The position numbers were made by a program, and so were the translations under genes. Shown piece after piece: positions 16,949 through 25,069 of a stretch of DNA of 64,000 nt (position 1 is the stretch's first letter; the number at the start of each line of letters is the position of its first letter). Under the pieces are notes generated by a model, which made no database searches, was not told where the DNA came from, and saw only the letters and a list, made by a program, of their open reading frames with translations. Location of the stretch: the NCBI GenBank assembly GCA_902523095.1, contig CABYYE010000003.1, positions 19,016 to 83,015 of the forward strand. Direction: 5' to 3'. The DNA comes from an uncultured Pelagibacteraceae bacterium. GTDB taxonomy: Bacteria > Pseudomonadota > Alphaproteobacteria > Pelagibacterales > Pelagibacteraceae.

Positions 16949-18877
16949 ATGAGCAAAGTTATAGGAATAGATTTAGGAACCACAAACTCATGCGTAGCGA
17001 TTATGGATGGGTCACAAGCTAAAGTTCTAGAAAACACAGAGGGAGCTAGAACAACACCGTCTGTTGTTGCATTTTTAGAAAAAGAAGAAAAGCTTATTGG
17101 TCAACCTGCAAAAAGACAAGCGGTTACAAATGCTGGTGACACAATTTTTGCAGTAAAAAGATTAATTGGTAGAAAATTTGACGGTCCATCTGTACAAAAA
17201 GATATATCAAAGGTCCCTTACAATATTGTTAAATCGGAAAACGGAGATGCTTGGGTTGAAGGAAAAGGCAAAAAATATTCTCCTTCACAAATATCTGCTT
17301 TCATCTTACAAAAAATGAAAGAGACGGCTGAGAAATATTTAGGTCAAGCAGTTACAAAAGCAGTAATAACTGTTCCAGCATATTTTAATGACTCACAAAG
17401 ACAAGCAACTAAAGATGCTGGTAAAATAGCTGGATTAGAAGTTTTAAGAATTATTAACGAACCAACTGCAGCCTCACTAGCTTACGGTTTAGATAAAAAA
17501 GGTGGAAAGAAAATAGCTGTTTACGACTTAGGTGGAGGAACTTTTGACATATCTATCTTAGAAATTGGTGATGGTGTATTTGAGGTAAAATCTACTAACG
17601 GAGATACCTTCTTAGGTGGTGAAGATTTTGATGATACTATAGTTGAATATCTTGCATCTGAATTTAAAAAAGACAATGGAATTGATTTAAAAACGGATAA
17701 ACTTGCATTACAAAGATTAAAAGAAGCTGCAGAGAAAGCAAAAATTGAACTCTCGTCTGCTGCTCAAACTGAAATAAATCTTCCATTTATTACAGCAGAC
17801 AAGTCAGGACCTAAACATCTAAACCTTAAATTTACGAGAGCTAAACTTGAAGCTTTAGTCCAATCACTTGTTGATAGAACTTTAGAGCCATGTAAAATAG
17901 CTTTGAAAGACTCCGGTTTTTCAGCTGCTGAGATAAATGAAATAGTTTTAGTAGGTGGAATGACTAGGATGCCTAAAATTATTGAAACGGTAAAAAACTT
18001 TTTTGGTAAAGAACCTAATAAAAGTGTTAACCCAGACGAAGTTGTTGCAATGGGTGCAGCTATTCAGGGTGGTGTTCTTCAAGGCGATGTAAAAGATGTT
18101 TTGTTGTTGGACGTTACGCCTCTTTCTCTAGGAATTGAAACACTTGGAGGAGTTTCTACAAAGCTAATAGAAAAAAATACCACTATACCAACGAAAAAAA
18201 GTCAAGTTTTCTCGACCGCAGAAGATAATCAACCTGCTGTGTCTATAAGAGTTCTTCAAGGAGAAAGAGAGATGGCGGCTGATAATAAAATTTTAGGTAA
18301 TTTTGAATTAGTTGGATTACCTCCTGCACCAAGAGGAACACCTCAAATTGAAGTGACGTTTGATATCGATGCTAACGGTATCGTTAATGTTTCTGCTAAA
18401 GATAAAGGAACAGGAAAAGAGCAAAAAATACAAATTCAAGCATCTGGAGGTTTGTCAGATGAAGAAATACAAAATATGGTAAAAGATGCAGAGGCAAACA
18501 AAGAAGCTGATAAAAAGAAAAGAGAAAGTGTAGACGCAAGAAATCAAGCAGATAGTCTAGTTTTTTCTACTGAAAAAAGTCTAAAAGAACATGGAGATAA
18601 AATCTCTGCTGAAGAAAAGAAAGCAATTGAGAACGGAATTGCAGATCTTAAAAAATCTTTAGAAGGTACAGATATAGAAGATATAAAGAAAAAAACACAA
18701 AGTTTAATACAGGCTTCTATGAAACTTGGTGAAGCAGTATACAAAAGCCAACAAAAACCTGACGCAAAAGCTCAGGGCAAAGAGGGTAGCAAACCTGATG
18801 ATAAAGATAACGTTGTGGATGCAGATTTTGAAGACGTAAAAGAAAAAAAAGAAGAAGATAAAGAAAAAAGCGCCTAA
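16949..18877 (+). CDS. dnaK: Chaperone DnaK (Hsp70)
   Basis: ATP-dependent cytoplasmic chaperone. The N-terminal phosphate loop [17 protein letters not shown], the [18 protein letters not shown] segment and the substrate-binding domain (residues ~390-540) are well conserved. The C-terminal tail is acidic and ends [14 protein letters not shown] rather than EEVKDKK. Length 642. It is followed by dnaJ after 23 nt. Codon use is visibly more G/C-containing than neighbouring genes, fitting high expression. Confidence 0.98.
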   Translation: MSKVIGIDLGTTNSCVAIMDGSQAKVLENTEGARTTPSVVAFLEKEEKLIGQPAKRQAVTNAGDTIFAVKRLIGRKFDGPSVQKDISKVPYNIVKSENGDAWVEGKGKKYSPSQISAFILQKMKETAEKYLGQAVTKAVITVPAYFNDSQRQATKDAGKIAGLEVLRIINEPTAASLAYGLDKKGGKKIAVYDLGGGTFDISILEIGDGVFEVKSTNGDTFLGGEDFDDTIVEYLASEFKKDNGIDLKTDKLALQRLKEAAEKAKIELSSAAQTEINLPFITADKSGPKHLNLKFTRAKLEALVQSLVDRTLEPCKIALKDSGFSAAEINEIVLVGGMTRMPKIIETVKNFFGKEPNKSVNPDEVVAMGAAIQGGVLQGDVKDVLLLDVTPLSLGIETLGGVSTKLIEKNTTIPTKKSQVFSTAEDNQPAVSIRVLQGEREMAADNKILGNFELVGLPPAPRGTPQIEVTFDIDANGIVNVSAKDKGTGKEQKIQIQASGGLSDEEIQNMVKDAEANKEADKKKRESVDARNQADSLVFSTEKSLKEHGDKISAEEKKAIENGIADLKKSLEGTDIEDIKKKTQSLIQASMKLGEAVYKSQQKPDAKAQGKEGSKPDDKDNVVDADFEDVKEKKEEDKEKSA

Positions 18878-18900
18878 GATAATTGTAAAGGAGACGTCCT

Positions 18901-20019
18901 GTGACAAAAAGAGATTACTATGATGTCCTAGGTGTAACTAAATCGGCATCAAAAGACGAAATCAAAAAATCTTACAGAAAATTAGCATTAAAATTTCATC
19001 CAGATAAAACTAAAGGTGACAAAACATCCGAAGAGAGATTTAAAGAAGCTAGCGAGGCATATCACATTCTTTCTGATGATAAAAGAAAAGCAAACTATGA
19101 TCAGTTTGGTCACGCAGCATTCGAAGGCTCAGGTGGAGGTCAAGGGTTTGGGGGGTTCGATACATCATCTTTCTCTGATATTTTTGAGGATTTTTTTGGA
19201 GATTTTGGTGGAGGAAATGCCTCAAGAAGGACTAGTAATAGAGGAAATGATTTAAGATATGACGTGAATATTAGTCTAGAAAATGCTTACAAAGGTTTGG
19301 AAAAAAATGTTCAGTATACAACATCTAAAAAATGTTCTTCTTGCAACGGAAGTGGTGCTGCAAAAGGATCTAAACCTATAAAATGTAGTTATTGTGCTGG
19401 AAGGGGGAAGGTTAGAACTAATCAGGGTTTTTTTACGATTCAACAAACTTGTCCTCAATGCGGTGGATATGGAGAAACGATAGGTAGCCCATGTAAAAAT
19501 TGTGGTGGAAATGGAAAAAATCAAGGTAGTGAAAATGTGACGGTAAAGATTCCAAAAGGAGTTGATGACGGAACTAGAATAAGGTTGTCTGGGAAAGGAG
19601 AGGCTGGTTCCAAAGGTGGATCTAGTGGTGATTTGTATTTATTTATTTCAATTGATAATCACAATATTTTTAAAAGATCAGAAGAAAATCTTTATTACGA
19701 ACTTCCGATTACGTTTTCTAATGCAGCATTAGGAACAACAGTAGAGGTTCCTTCAATAGATGGCGGAAAATCTAAGATTAAGATTCCTGCTGGTACACAG
19801 CATGGTAAACAATTTCGATTAAAAGGAAAAGGAATGCCGATATTGAGAAGAAGTGCGTATGGTGACCTTTATATAAGAGTCGTTACCCAAGTACCTTCTT
19901 CCCTTTCTAAAAGACAAAAGGAAATTCTTGAAGAGTTTAATGAAATAGAAAACAATAAACCGGACCCGGTTATTAAAAGTTTTTTTGAAAAAGCAAAAAA
20001 ATTTTGGAAGAGTTCATAA
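18901..20019 (+). CDS. dnaJ: Chaperone DnaJ (Hsp40)
   Basis: DnaK co-chaperone. The J domain occupies residues 1-70 with HPD in [10 protein letters not shown], a Gly/Phe-rich linker follows ([11 protein letters not shown]), and the zinc domain has four CxxCxGxG repeats ([32 protein letters not shown]). Length 372. The start codon is GTG with a strong AAGGAG 7 nt before it; this Shine-Dalgarno lies in a small AGGA-GACG-TCCT hairpin at 18889-18900. Confidence 0.97.
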   Translation: MTKRDYYDVLGVTKSASKDEIKKSYRKLALKFHPDKTKGDKTSEERFKEASEAYHILSDDKRKANYDQFGHAAFEGSGGGQGFGGFDTSSFSDIFEDFFGDFGGGNASRRTSNRGNDLRYDVNISLENAYKGLEKNVQYTTSKKCSSCNGSGAAKGSKPIKCSYCAGRGKVRTNQGFFTIQQTCPQCGGYGETIGSPCKNCGGNGKNQGSENVTVKIPKGVDDGTRIRLSGKGEAGSKGGSSGDLYLFISIDNHNIFKRSEENLYYELPITFSNAALGTTVEVPSIDGGKSKIKIPAGTQHGKQFRLKGKGMPILRRSAYGDLYIRVVTQVPSSLSKRQKEILEEFNEIENNKPDPVIKSFFEKAKKFWKSS

Positions 20020-20042
20020 TTTAAGTGGAAAGTCATCAAATT

Positions 20043-20192
20043 ATGTCTGCAATATTCCTATTTGCGGTGCTAGTTTTGATTTTACCTGGTTTTTTATCTA
20101 CAAATAATAAGATTAAACAATTTGTTCAAAATATATCTATTTGGGCTATGATAATTCTTGTAATTATTGTACTTATTTATTTTATTAGATAA
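20043..20192 (+). CDS. Small two-helix membrane protein, unknown
   Basis: A 49-codon ORF fills the gap between dnaJ and dapB. The product has two hydrophobic helices (about residues 3-18, FLFAVLVLILPGF, and 33-48, WAMIILVIIVLIYF) joined by a short polar loop (STNNKIKQ). Its TAA shares its last A with the dapB ATG (TAATG), which suggests translational coupling. I do not recognise the family. The complete occupation of the gap and the clear membrane pattern make a real gene likely. Confidence 0.6.
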   Translation: MSAIFLFAVLVLILPGFLSTNNKIKQFVQNISIWAMIILVIIVLIYFIR

Positions 20193-20968
20193 TGAAAAAA
20201 ATCAATTTAGCTATTACGGGATGTATGGGAAGAATGGGTCAACAATTGATCAAATCTTCTAAAACAGATAAAAATTTTAAATTAGTATCACTAACAGAAA
20301 ATAGAATAGTTAATAAAAAAATATCTGGTATTAAGCCTGTTTTAAACACTATTAGTGCGTTTAAAAAAGCAAACGTTATAATTGATTTTACAATTCCTAA
20401 ATGTACTTTTCAAGTTTTGGAAATAGCTGCCAAATATAGAAAGAAAGTTGTTATAGGTACAACTGGTTTCTCTAAAAAAGAAGAAGAATTAATAAAAAGA
20501 TATTCCAAAAAAATTCCCATCCTCAAATCTGGAAATATGAGCATAGGAGTAAATTTGTTGATGTATTTAACAGAAATAGCTTCAAAATCACTAGGAAAAA
20601 ATTTTTTAAGTAAAGTATATGAAGTTCATCATAAACATAAGAAAGATTATCCATCTGGTACTGCTTTGATGCTTGGAAAAGGTATTGCTACTGGGAAAAA
20701 TAAAAATTTTTATAGCTTAATTGGAAAAAAGTATCTTAATAATAAATCGTTTCCTTATGGCAAAAAAATAAATTTCAACTCCATTAGAAAACAAGAAGTT
20801 ATAGGTGAGCATAAAGTGATGTTTTCTAGTGGAAAAGAAATTGTGACATTAAATCATGAATCCTTTGATCGTGCCTTATACTCCGAAGGTGCTTTGGCAG
20901 CTGCTAAATGGTTAATGAGTAAAAAACCAGGACTTTACTCTATGAGAAATCTTTTGAATTTCAAATAA
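20192..20968 (+). CDS. dapB: 4-hydroxy-tetrahydrodipicolinate reductase
   Basis: NAD(P)H-dependent step of lysine and diaminopimelate synthesis. The nucleotide-binding motif GCMGRMGQQL lies near residue 10, the middle has VVIGTTGFSKKE, and the catalytic and substrate region is EVHHKHKKDYPSGTAL. Length 258 is typical. It starts on the stop codon of the small membrane ORF and is followed after 21 nt by nth. Confidence 0.96.
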   Translation: MKKINLAITGCMGRMGQQLIKSSKTDKNFKLVSLTENRIVNKKISGIKPVLNTISAFKKANVIIDFTIPKCTFQVLEIAAKYRKKVVIGTTGFSKKEEELIKRYSKKIPILKSGNMSIGVNLLMYLTEIASKSLGKNFLSKVYEVHHKHKKDYPSGTALMLGKGIATGKNKNFYSLIGKKYLNNKSFPYGKKINFNSIRKQEVIGEHKVMFSSGKEIVTLNHESFDRALYSEGALAAAKWLMSKKPGLYSMRNLLNFK

Positions 20969-20989
20969 AATTTTCATAAACTTTAAATA

Positions 20990-21643
20990 ATGAATAATTT
21001 AAAAAAATCAAAAATTATTCTGAGTCTACTAAATAAAACTTATCCAAGGGTACCTACACCACTAAACTATAAAAACACTTTTACTCTTTTAATTTCTGTT
21101 TTACTTTCAGCTCAATGTACTGATGTCAATGTAAATAACGTGACTAAGAATATTTATCCAAAATATAATAAGCCTGAACACTTTGTGAAATTGGGTAGAA
21201 AAAACATAGAAAATTTAATAAAACGGATTGGCATCTTTAGGATTAAAGCTAAAAGTATTTTTTATTTATCAAAAATACTAATCGAAAAACACAAAGGTAA
21301 AGTTCCAAAGACCTATGAAGAACTTGAACAGTTACCTGGGGTAGGACATAAGACAGCTAGTGTAGTGATGTCACAAGGTTTTGGTTACCCAGCTTTTCCT
21401 GTGGACACTCATATTCATAGACTTGCTCAAAGGTGGGGTCTAACAAATGGAAAAAATGTTATACAAACAGAAAAAGATTTGAAAGGAATATTTCCAAAAA
21501 AATACTGGAACAGGCTTCATTTACAAATAATCTGGTATGGTAGAGAATATTGCAAAGCTAGAGATTGTTATGGAATAACTTGTAAAATTTGTAAAAGCTG
21601 TTATCCAAATAGAAAAAGACCAATTAAAACAATAAAAGCATAA
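20990..21643 (+). CDS. nth: Endonuclease III
   Basis: Base-excision repair DNA glycosylase/AP lyase for oxidised pyrimidines. The helix-hairpin-helix LEQLPGVGHKTASVVM carries the catalytic Lys, and the catalytic Asp is in FPVDTHIHRLAQR. The C-terminal Fe-S region is unusual: cysteines run C-x4-C-x4-C-x2-C-x2-C (21551-21601), not the C-x6-C-x2-C-x5-C of the Escherichia enzyme. Length 217. The dapB-nth order is probably one transcription unit. Confidence 0.94.
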   Translation: MNNLKKSKIILSLLNKTYPRVPTPLNYKNTFTLLISVLLSAQCTDVNVNNVTKNIYPKYNKPEHFVKLGRKNIENLIKRIGIFRIKAKSIFYLSKILIEKHKGKVPKTYEELEQLPGVGHKTASVVMSQGFGYPAFPVDTHIHRLAQRWGLTNGKNVIQTEKDLKGIFPKKYWNRLHLQIIWYGREYCKARDCYGITCKICKSCYPNRKRPIKTIKA

Positions 21644-21650
21644 TCTTTAT

Positions 21651-22583
21651 ATGAAGGTAATAGGAATTGGGAACGCCATAGTAGATGTTATTTGTAAAGT
21701 TGATGAAACTTTTTTGACTGATAATAAATTAACTAAGAGTACTATGAAGCTTGTTGATAAAAGTGAATTTAAAAAATTACTATCAAACCTTAAAATTGAA
21801 AATACTGTGTCTGGTGGTTCTGTAGCAAATTCTATAGTGGGTCTTTCACAATTAGGAAATGAAGTTGGTTTCATTGGTAAAGTAAGTGACGATGAGCTTG
21901 GCGCTAAGTACGAAGAAGGGTTAAAAAAAGAGAATGTAAGATATTTTTATTCAAAGAAGAAAGAAGAAATTCCTACTGGAACTTGTTTAATCTTAATAAC
22001 TCCCGACTCTGAGAGAACTATGGTCACTTTTCTTGGAACTGCTGGGAAAATTAGTGACAGCGACATAGATATAAATGCTATAAAAAAAAGTGAAATTTTA
22101 TTTCTTGAGGGTTACCTTTGGGATGAGGGTGAACCAAAAAAAGCTTTTGAAAAAGCTATTCTAAATTCTAATAAAGTAGCTATGTCTTTGTCTGATTTGT
22201 TTTGTGTAGAAAGACATAAACTTCATTTTTTAGATTTAGTAAAAAATAAATTAGATATAATTTTTGCAAATGAACAAGAAATTATTTCATTAATTGATGC
22301 AAAAAAATTTGAAGAAGTAGTTGATTTTTCAAAAAAAATAAAAAAATTAATAATTATTACGCGTGGAGAAAAAGGAGCAATAGCAGTCAATGGGGATGAA
22401 GTTGCTGAATGTTCAGCTAAAAAAGATCTTGAAATTAAAGATTTAACAGGAGCAGGAGATTTATTTGCTGGTGGTTTTCTTCACGGAAATATTAATGGCA
22501 AAACATTAAAAGAAAGTTTAAACAAAGGTACTGAAATGTCCTCAAAAATTATTCAAACTGTTGGAGCAAGGCTTAATCTATGA
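21651..22583 (+). CDS. PfkB-family carbohydrate/nucleoside kinase (adenosine kinase-like)
   Basis: Ribokinase-fold sugar or nucleoside kinase of 310 residues. The N-terminal VIGIGNAIVDVI, the substrate-site SGGSVANSIVGLSQLG and the anion-hole/catalytic DLTGAGDLFAGGFLHG are diagnostic of PfkB. The closest pattern I recognise is the alphaproteobacterial adenosine kinase group; the substrate cannot be fixed from sequence. It starts 7 nt after nth and faces the convergent ArfA-like ORF. Confidence 0.88.
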   Translation: MKVIGIGNAIVDVICKVDETFLTDNKLTKSTMKLVDKSEFKKLLSNLKIENTVSGGSVANSIVGLSQLGNEVGFIGKVSDDELGAKYEEGLKKENVRYFYSKKKEEIPTGTCLILITPDSERTMVTFLGTAGKISDSDIDINAIKKSEILFLEGYLWDEGEPKKAFEKAILNSNKVAMSLSDLFCVERHKLHFLDLVKNKLDIIFANEQEIISLIDAKKFEEVVDFSKKIKKLIIITRGEKGAIAVNGDEVAECSAKKDLEIKDLTGAGDLFAGGFLHGNINGKTLKESLNKGTEMSSKIIQTVGARLNL

Positions 22584-22609
22584 TTAGATTTTTTTAGAGA
22601 TAATTTAAA

Positions 22610-22717
22610 CTAAGTTTTTTTTCTTTTAAAACTCCCTTTTCCTTTTTTTGGCTTAATGACTCGTTTGCGATATTTTTTTGTAAATAAATCTATTGCAATC
22701 TTATTTCGTTTTTTCAT
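22610..22717 (-). CDS. arfA: ArfA-like alternative ribosome-rescue factor
   Basis: A 35-codon ORF beginning MKKRNKIAIDLF. Its core RKRVIKPKKGKGSFKRKK closely matches the Escherichia ArfA core (RQRVEKNKKGKGSYMRK), the part that enters the empty mRNA channel and helps recruit release factor 2 to stalled ribosomes. The protein ends immediately after this core, where the active, truncated form of Escherichia ArfA ends, so no hydrophobic C-terminal tail is encoded. Its ATG overlaps the TGA of the upstream regulator gene (ATGA), which implies translational coupling. Identification is from motif memory only. Confidence 0.72.
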   Translation of the reverse strand: MKKRNKIAIDLFTKKYRKRVIKPKKGKGSFKRKKT

Positions 22718-23340
22718 AATGAGTATCCGTCTTTATTATTAAAAATAAATTTTTCGTCATTAAATTTTGATTTAATTTTTTTCCTAAGCCTATATATATG
22801 AGTTTCAACTGTATGGGTATCGGCATCATCTGAATATTTCCAAACTTGATTTAGAATAAAATTTTTACTTAAAGATCTATCATTAGTAATAAATAATTCC
22901 AATAACTGTATTTCTTTTTCAGTTAAGAAAATAAAATTTTCTTTATCTATAAGTTTTTTTTCATTTTTATCTAAAAAGTAATTTTTAATCTTTATAGAAG
23001 AATTTTTTGAAAAACTCTTTTTAATAATTGAGTTCTCAATTATAGAATTTAGGTCTAAAATACTTATTGGTAATTTGATCTTCTCGTTAAATATTTCAAA
23101 TTTATTAAAAGTTTTACTGAATAATAATATTTTGATTTTAGAAGAATTTTTAATATTATTTAATATCGAAATATCTTTAAAAATATTATCGTGACACAAA
23201 AGTATATCTTGATTTTCAAGTGATTTATTATCAAAACCTTTATCCGCAATAATTAAATTAAAATTTAAATGATCTTTAAGTTCCAGCAATGAAGTGTTAA
23301 AGTTTTTTGAACCTAAGGATAAAACATTAATTTTATGCAT
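22714..23340 (-). CDS. OmpR/PhoB-type transcriptional regulator with degenerate receiver
   Basis: The C-terminal ~95 residues form a winged-helix output domain (LTEKEIQLLELFITND, SDDADTHTVETHIYRLRKKI, NNKDGYSL). The N-terminal ~110 residues have receiver-like length, but the first strand (INVLSLG) has no acidic pair and no Lys-Pro-Phe-type strand 5 is visible, so phosphorylation by a histidine kinase is unlikely. No kinase gene is nearby. The start codon is shared in the palindrome ATGCAT with the divergent L,D-transpeptidase gene, and the stop overlaps the ArfA-like start. Confidence 0.85.
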   Translation of the reverse strand: MHKINVLSLGSKNFNTSLLELKDHLNFNLIIADKGFDNKSLENQDILLCHDNIFKDISILNNIKNSSKIKILLFSKTFNKFEIFNEKIKLPISILDLNSIIENSIIKKSFSKNSSIKIKNYFLDKNEKKLIDKENFIFLTEKEIQLLELFITNDRSLSKNFILNQVWKYSDDADTHTVETHIYRLRKKIKSKFNDEKFIFNNKDGYSL

Positions 23341-23826
23341 ATTTTAATAAAAAATAAAAAATTATCTTTTAAACACTATAAAGTAAAATGTGCAGTTGGT
23401 AAAAGAGGAATTGGTATCAAAAGAAAAGAAGGTGACAAAATTACGCCAAAAGGCCAATTTAAAATATTAAATATTTTATATAGAAAAGATAGGGTTCCCA
23501 AATTAGTTTCTAAAATAAAAAAAAAACCTATAAAAAAAAACTTTGGTTGGTGTGATGACCCAAAATCTAAGTCTTATAACAAACTTATTAAATTTCCTTT
23601 CAAACATAGTGCCGAGAAACTTTTTAGAAAAGATAATATTTATGACATCATTTTAGTTTTAAACTTTAATTCAAAACCAGTAAATAAAAATAAAGGTAGT
23701 GCTATATTTATTCATGTTGCTAAAAGAAATTATAAAAACACATTAGGATGCATTGCAGTAAATAAGATAAATTTAATAAAGATGATAAGGATTATTGATA
23801 ATTCTACAGTTGTTAAAATTAGTTAA
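23335..23826 (+). CDS. L,D-transpeptidase (YkuD) family protein
   Basis: The YkuD catalytic motif is readable as SAIFIHVAKRNYKNTLGCIAV, with the His and the Gly-Cys of the active site. TPKGQF in the N-terminal half is also typical. These enzymes make 3-3 cross-links in peptidoglycan or attach proteins to it. No signal peptide is seen in this 163-residue product, as in related small alphaproteobacterial members. It starts on the ATGCAT shared with the divergent regulator and ends overlapping yggS by 4 nt. Confidence 0.85.
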   Translation: MHILIKNKKLSFKHYKVKCAVGKRGIGIKRKEGDKITPKGQFKILNILYRKDRVPKLVSKIKKKPIKKNFGWCDDPKSKSYNKLIKFPFKHSAEKLFRKDNIYDIILVLNFNSKPVNKNKGSAIFIHVAKRNYKNTLGCIAVNKINLIKMIRIIDNSTVVKIS

Positions 23827-24473
23827 GATCTATTACCAAAAATTAAGCTTCCAATTCTTAAATAAGTAGCTTTGTATTGTAATGCATCTAAGTAATCAGC
23901 GGACATACCCATACTTAATTCTTTTAAATCTAATGAACTATTTAATTCACTTAAACTTTGGAAATATTTTTTACTATTATTGTCATTTGGTGGAATAGTC
24001 ATTAAGCCGATTATATCCATTTTTTTTTCTTTAGTGCAATAAGTATAAAAGGCATCAACTTCATCATATGGAATACCAGATTTTTGAATTTCCTTGCCTA
24101 TGTTAACTTGAATAAAGTATTTGATAGACTTATTTAAATTTTCTTGAGCGTTGCTAAGAATATCTGCAAGTTTTTGAGAGTCTAAAGAATGTATATAATC
24201 AAAAATTTCTGCAGCTTTCTTGGCTTTATTACTTTGTAAACCACCTACCATATGTATTTTAAGATCTTTTTTATTCTTTTTAATTTCACTCCACTTAACT
24301 TCTGCTTCTTGAACTTTGTTTTCACCATAATGAGTGTGTCCGTGTTCTATTAAAGGCTTTATGTGGGCTAATGAAAAAGTTTTGCTAACGGCAACAATTT
24401 TTACGTTATTGGCTGAATTAACTTTTTTTATATTCAGTTTTATTTTTTCAAATCTTTCGACTATGTTATGCAT
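23823..24473 (-). CDS. yggS: PLP homeostasis protein YggS
   Basis: Alanine-racemase-fold PLP-binding protein (COG0325) that buffers pyridoxal phosphate. KIVAVSKTFSLAHIK contains the PLP-binding Lys; HGHTHYGENKVQEAEVKW and HMVGGLQSNKAKKA are signature segments, and GMSADYLDAL is present near the end. Length 216. Its start codon is the CAT half of the ATGCAT that also starts the divergent ThiE-like gene. Confidence 0.95.
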   Translation of the reverse strand: MHNIVERFEKIKLNIKKVNSANNVKIVAVSKTFSLAHIKPLIEHGHTHYGENKVQEAEVKWSEIKKNKKDLKIHMVGGLQSNKAKKAAEIFDYIHSLDSQKLADILSNAQENLNKSIKYFIQVNIGKEIQKSGIPYDEVDAFYTYCTKEKKMDIIGLMTIPPNDNNSKKYFQSLSELNSSLDLKELSMGMSADYLDALQYKATYLRIGSLIFGNRS

Positions 24474-25049
24474 ATGTTTATTAATAAAAAAAAATATTTT
24501 TTAATAATAGAAAGTATCAGAGATATTGATTTAAGTAATTTAAAACTTTTCAATAAATTTGTAATAATTTACAGAAATCACAATAAAATAGATAATCTCA
24601 ACAAATTGTTGGATTTCAGAAAGAAATGCAAAATTAAAAAAATCGACTTTTATGTAGCAAACAACCCCGGACTTATGGTGTTATTAAAGGCTGATGGTTT
24701 ATATATATCATCTTACAGTCAAAGCTTAAAGTTTTTAAAATTTAAGAAAAACCAATTCAAAATAATAGGTTCTGCTCATAATATTAAAGAAATTAATTTA
24801 AAAAATAAACAAGGATGTAAATACATACTTACTTCGAGACTATTTAAAACAGATTATAAAAACAAAATTGGATATTTAGGATCCGTAAAGTTTAATTTAC
24901 TAAATTTGATGAGAAATGAAGATTTAGTTCCTTTGGGAGGGATAAAGATGTTTAATTTAAATAAACTTAACTACGTCAACTCAAATTCAATTGCTTTATT
25001 GTCAGAAATAAAAAAAAAGCCGGCTAAAATATTTAGCCGGCTTTTTTAA
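24468..25049 (+). CDS. ThiE/TenI-like protein (thiamine phosphate synthase family)
   Basis: A 193-residue TIM-barrel-like protein with weak similarity to thiamine-phosphate synthase/TenI: ADGLYISSYSQSL in place of the usual ADGVHLGQ, KIIGSAHNIKEI, YILTSRLFKTDYKNK and VPLGGI. Several residues that bind pyrophosphate in true ThiE are changed, so it may be TenI-like or have another role. A second Met at 24474 is an alternative start. The last codons lie inside a terminator hairpin. Confidence 0.65.
   Translation: MHMFINKKKYFLIIESIRDIDLSNLKLFNKFVIIYRNHNKIDNLNKLLDFRKKCKIKKIDFYVANNPGLMVLLKADGLYISSYSQSLKFLKFKKNQFKIIGSAHNIKEINLKNKQGCKYILTSRLFKTDYKNKIGYLGSVKFNLLNLMRNEDLVPLGGIKMFNLNKLNYVNSNSIALLSEIKKKPAKIFSRLF
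25010..25047. terminator. Bidirectional intrinsic terminator
   Basis: A perfect 10-bp stem, GCCGGCTAAA (25019-25028) and TTTAGCCGGC (25032-25041), with a 3-nt loop, preceded by nine A (25010-25018) and followed by six T (25042-25047). It can work on both strands, ending the ThiE-like gene and the convergent porin gene. Its left part is coding: the final residues KKPAKIFSRLF are translated from it. It is the only strong intrinsic terminator I noticed in the window. Confidence 0.88.
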
Positions 25050-25069
25050 TTTAGTAACTTAAGTGTTAA

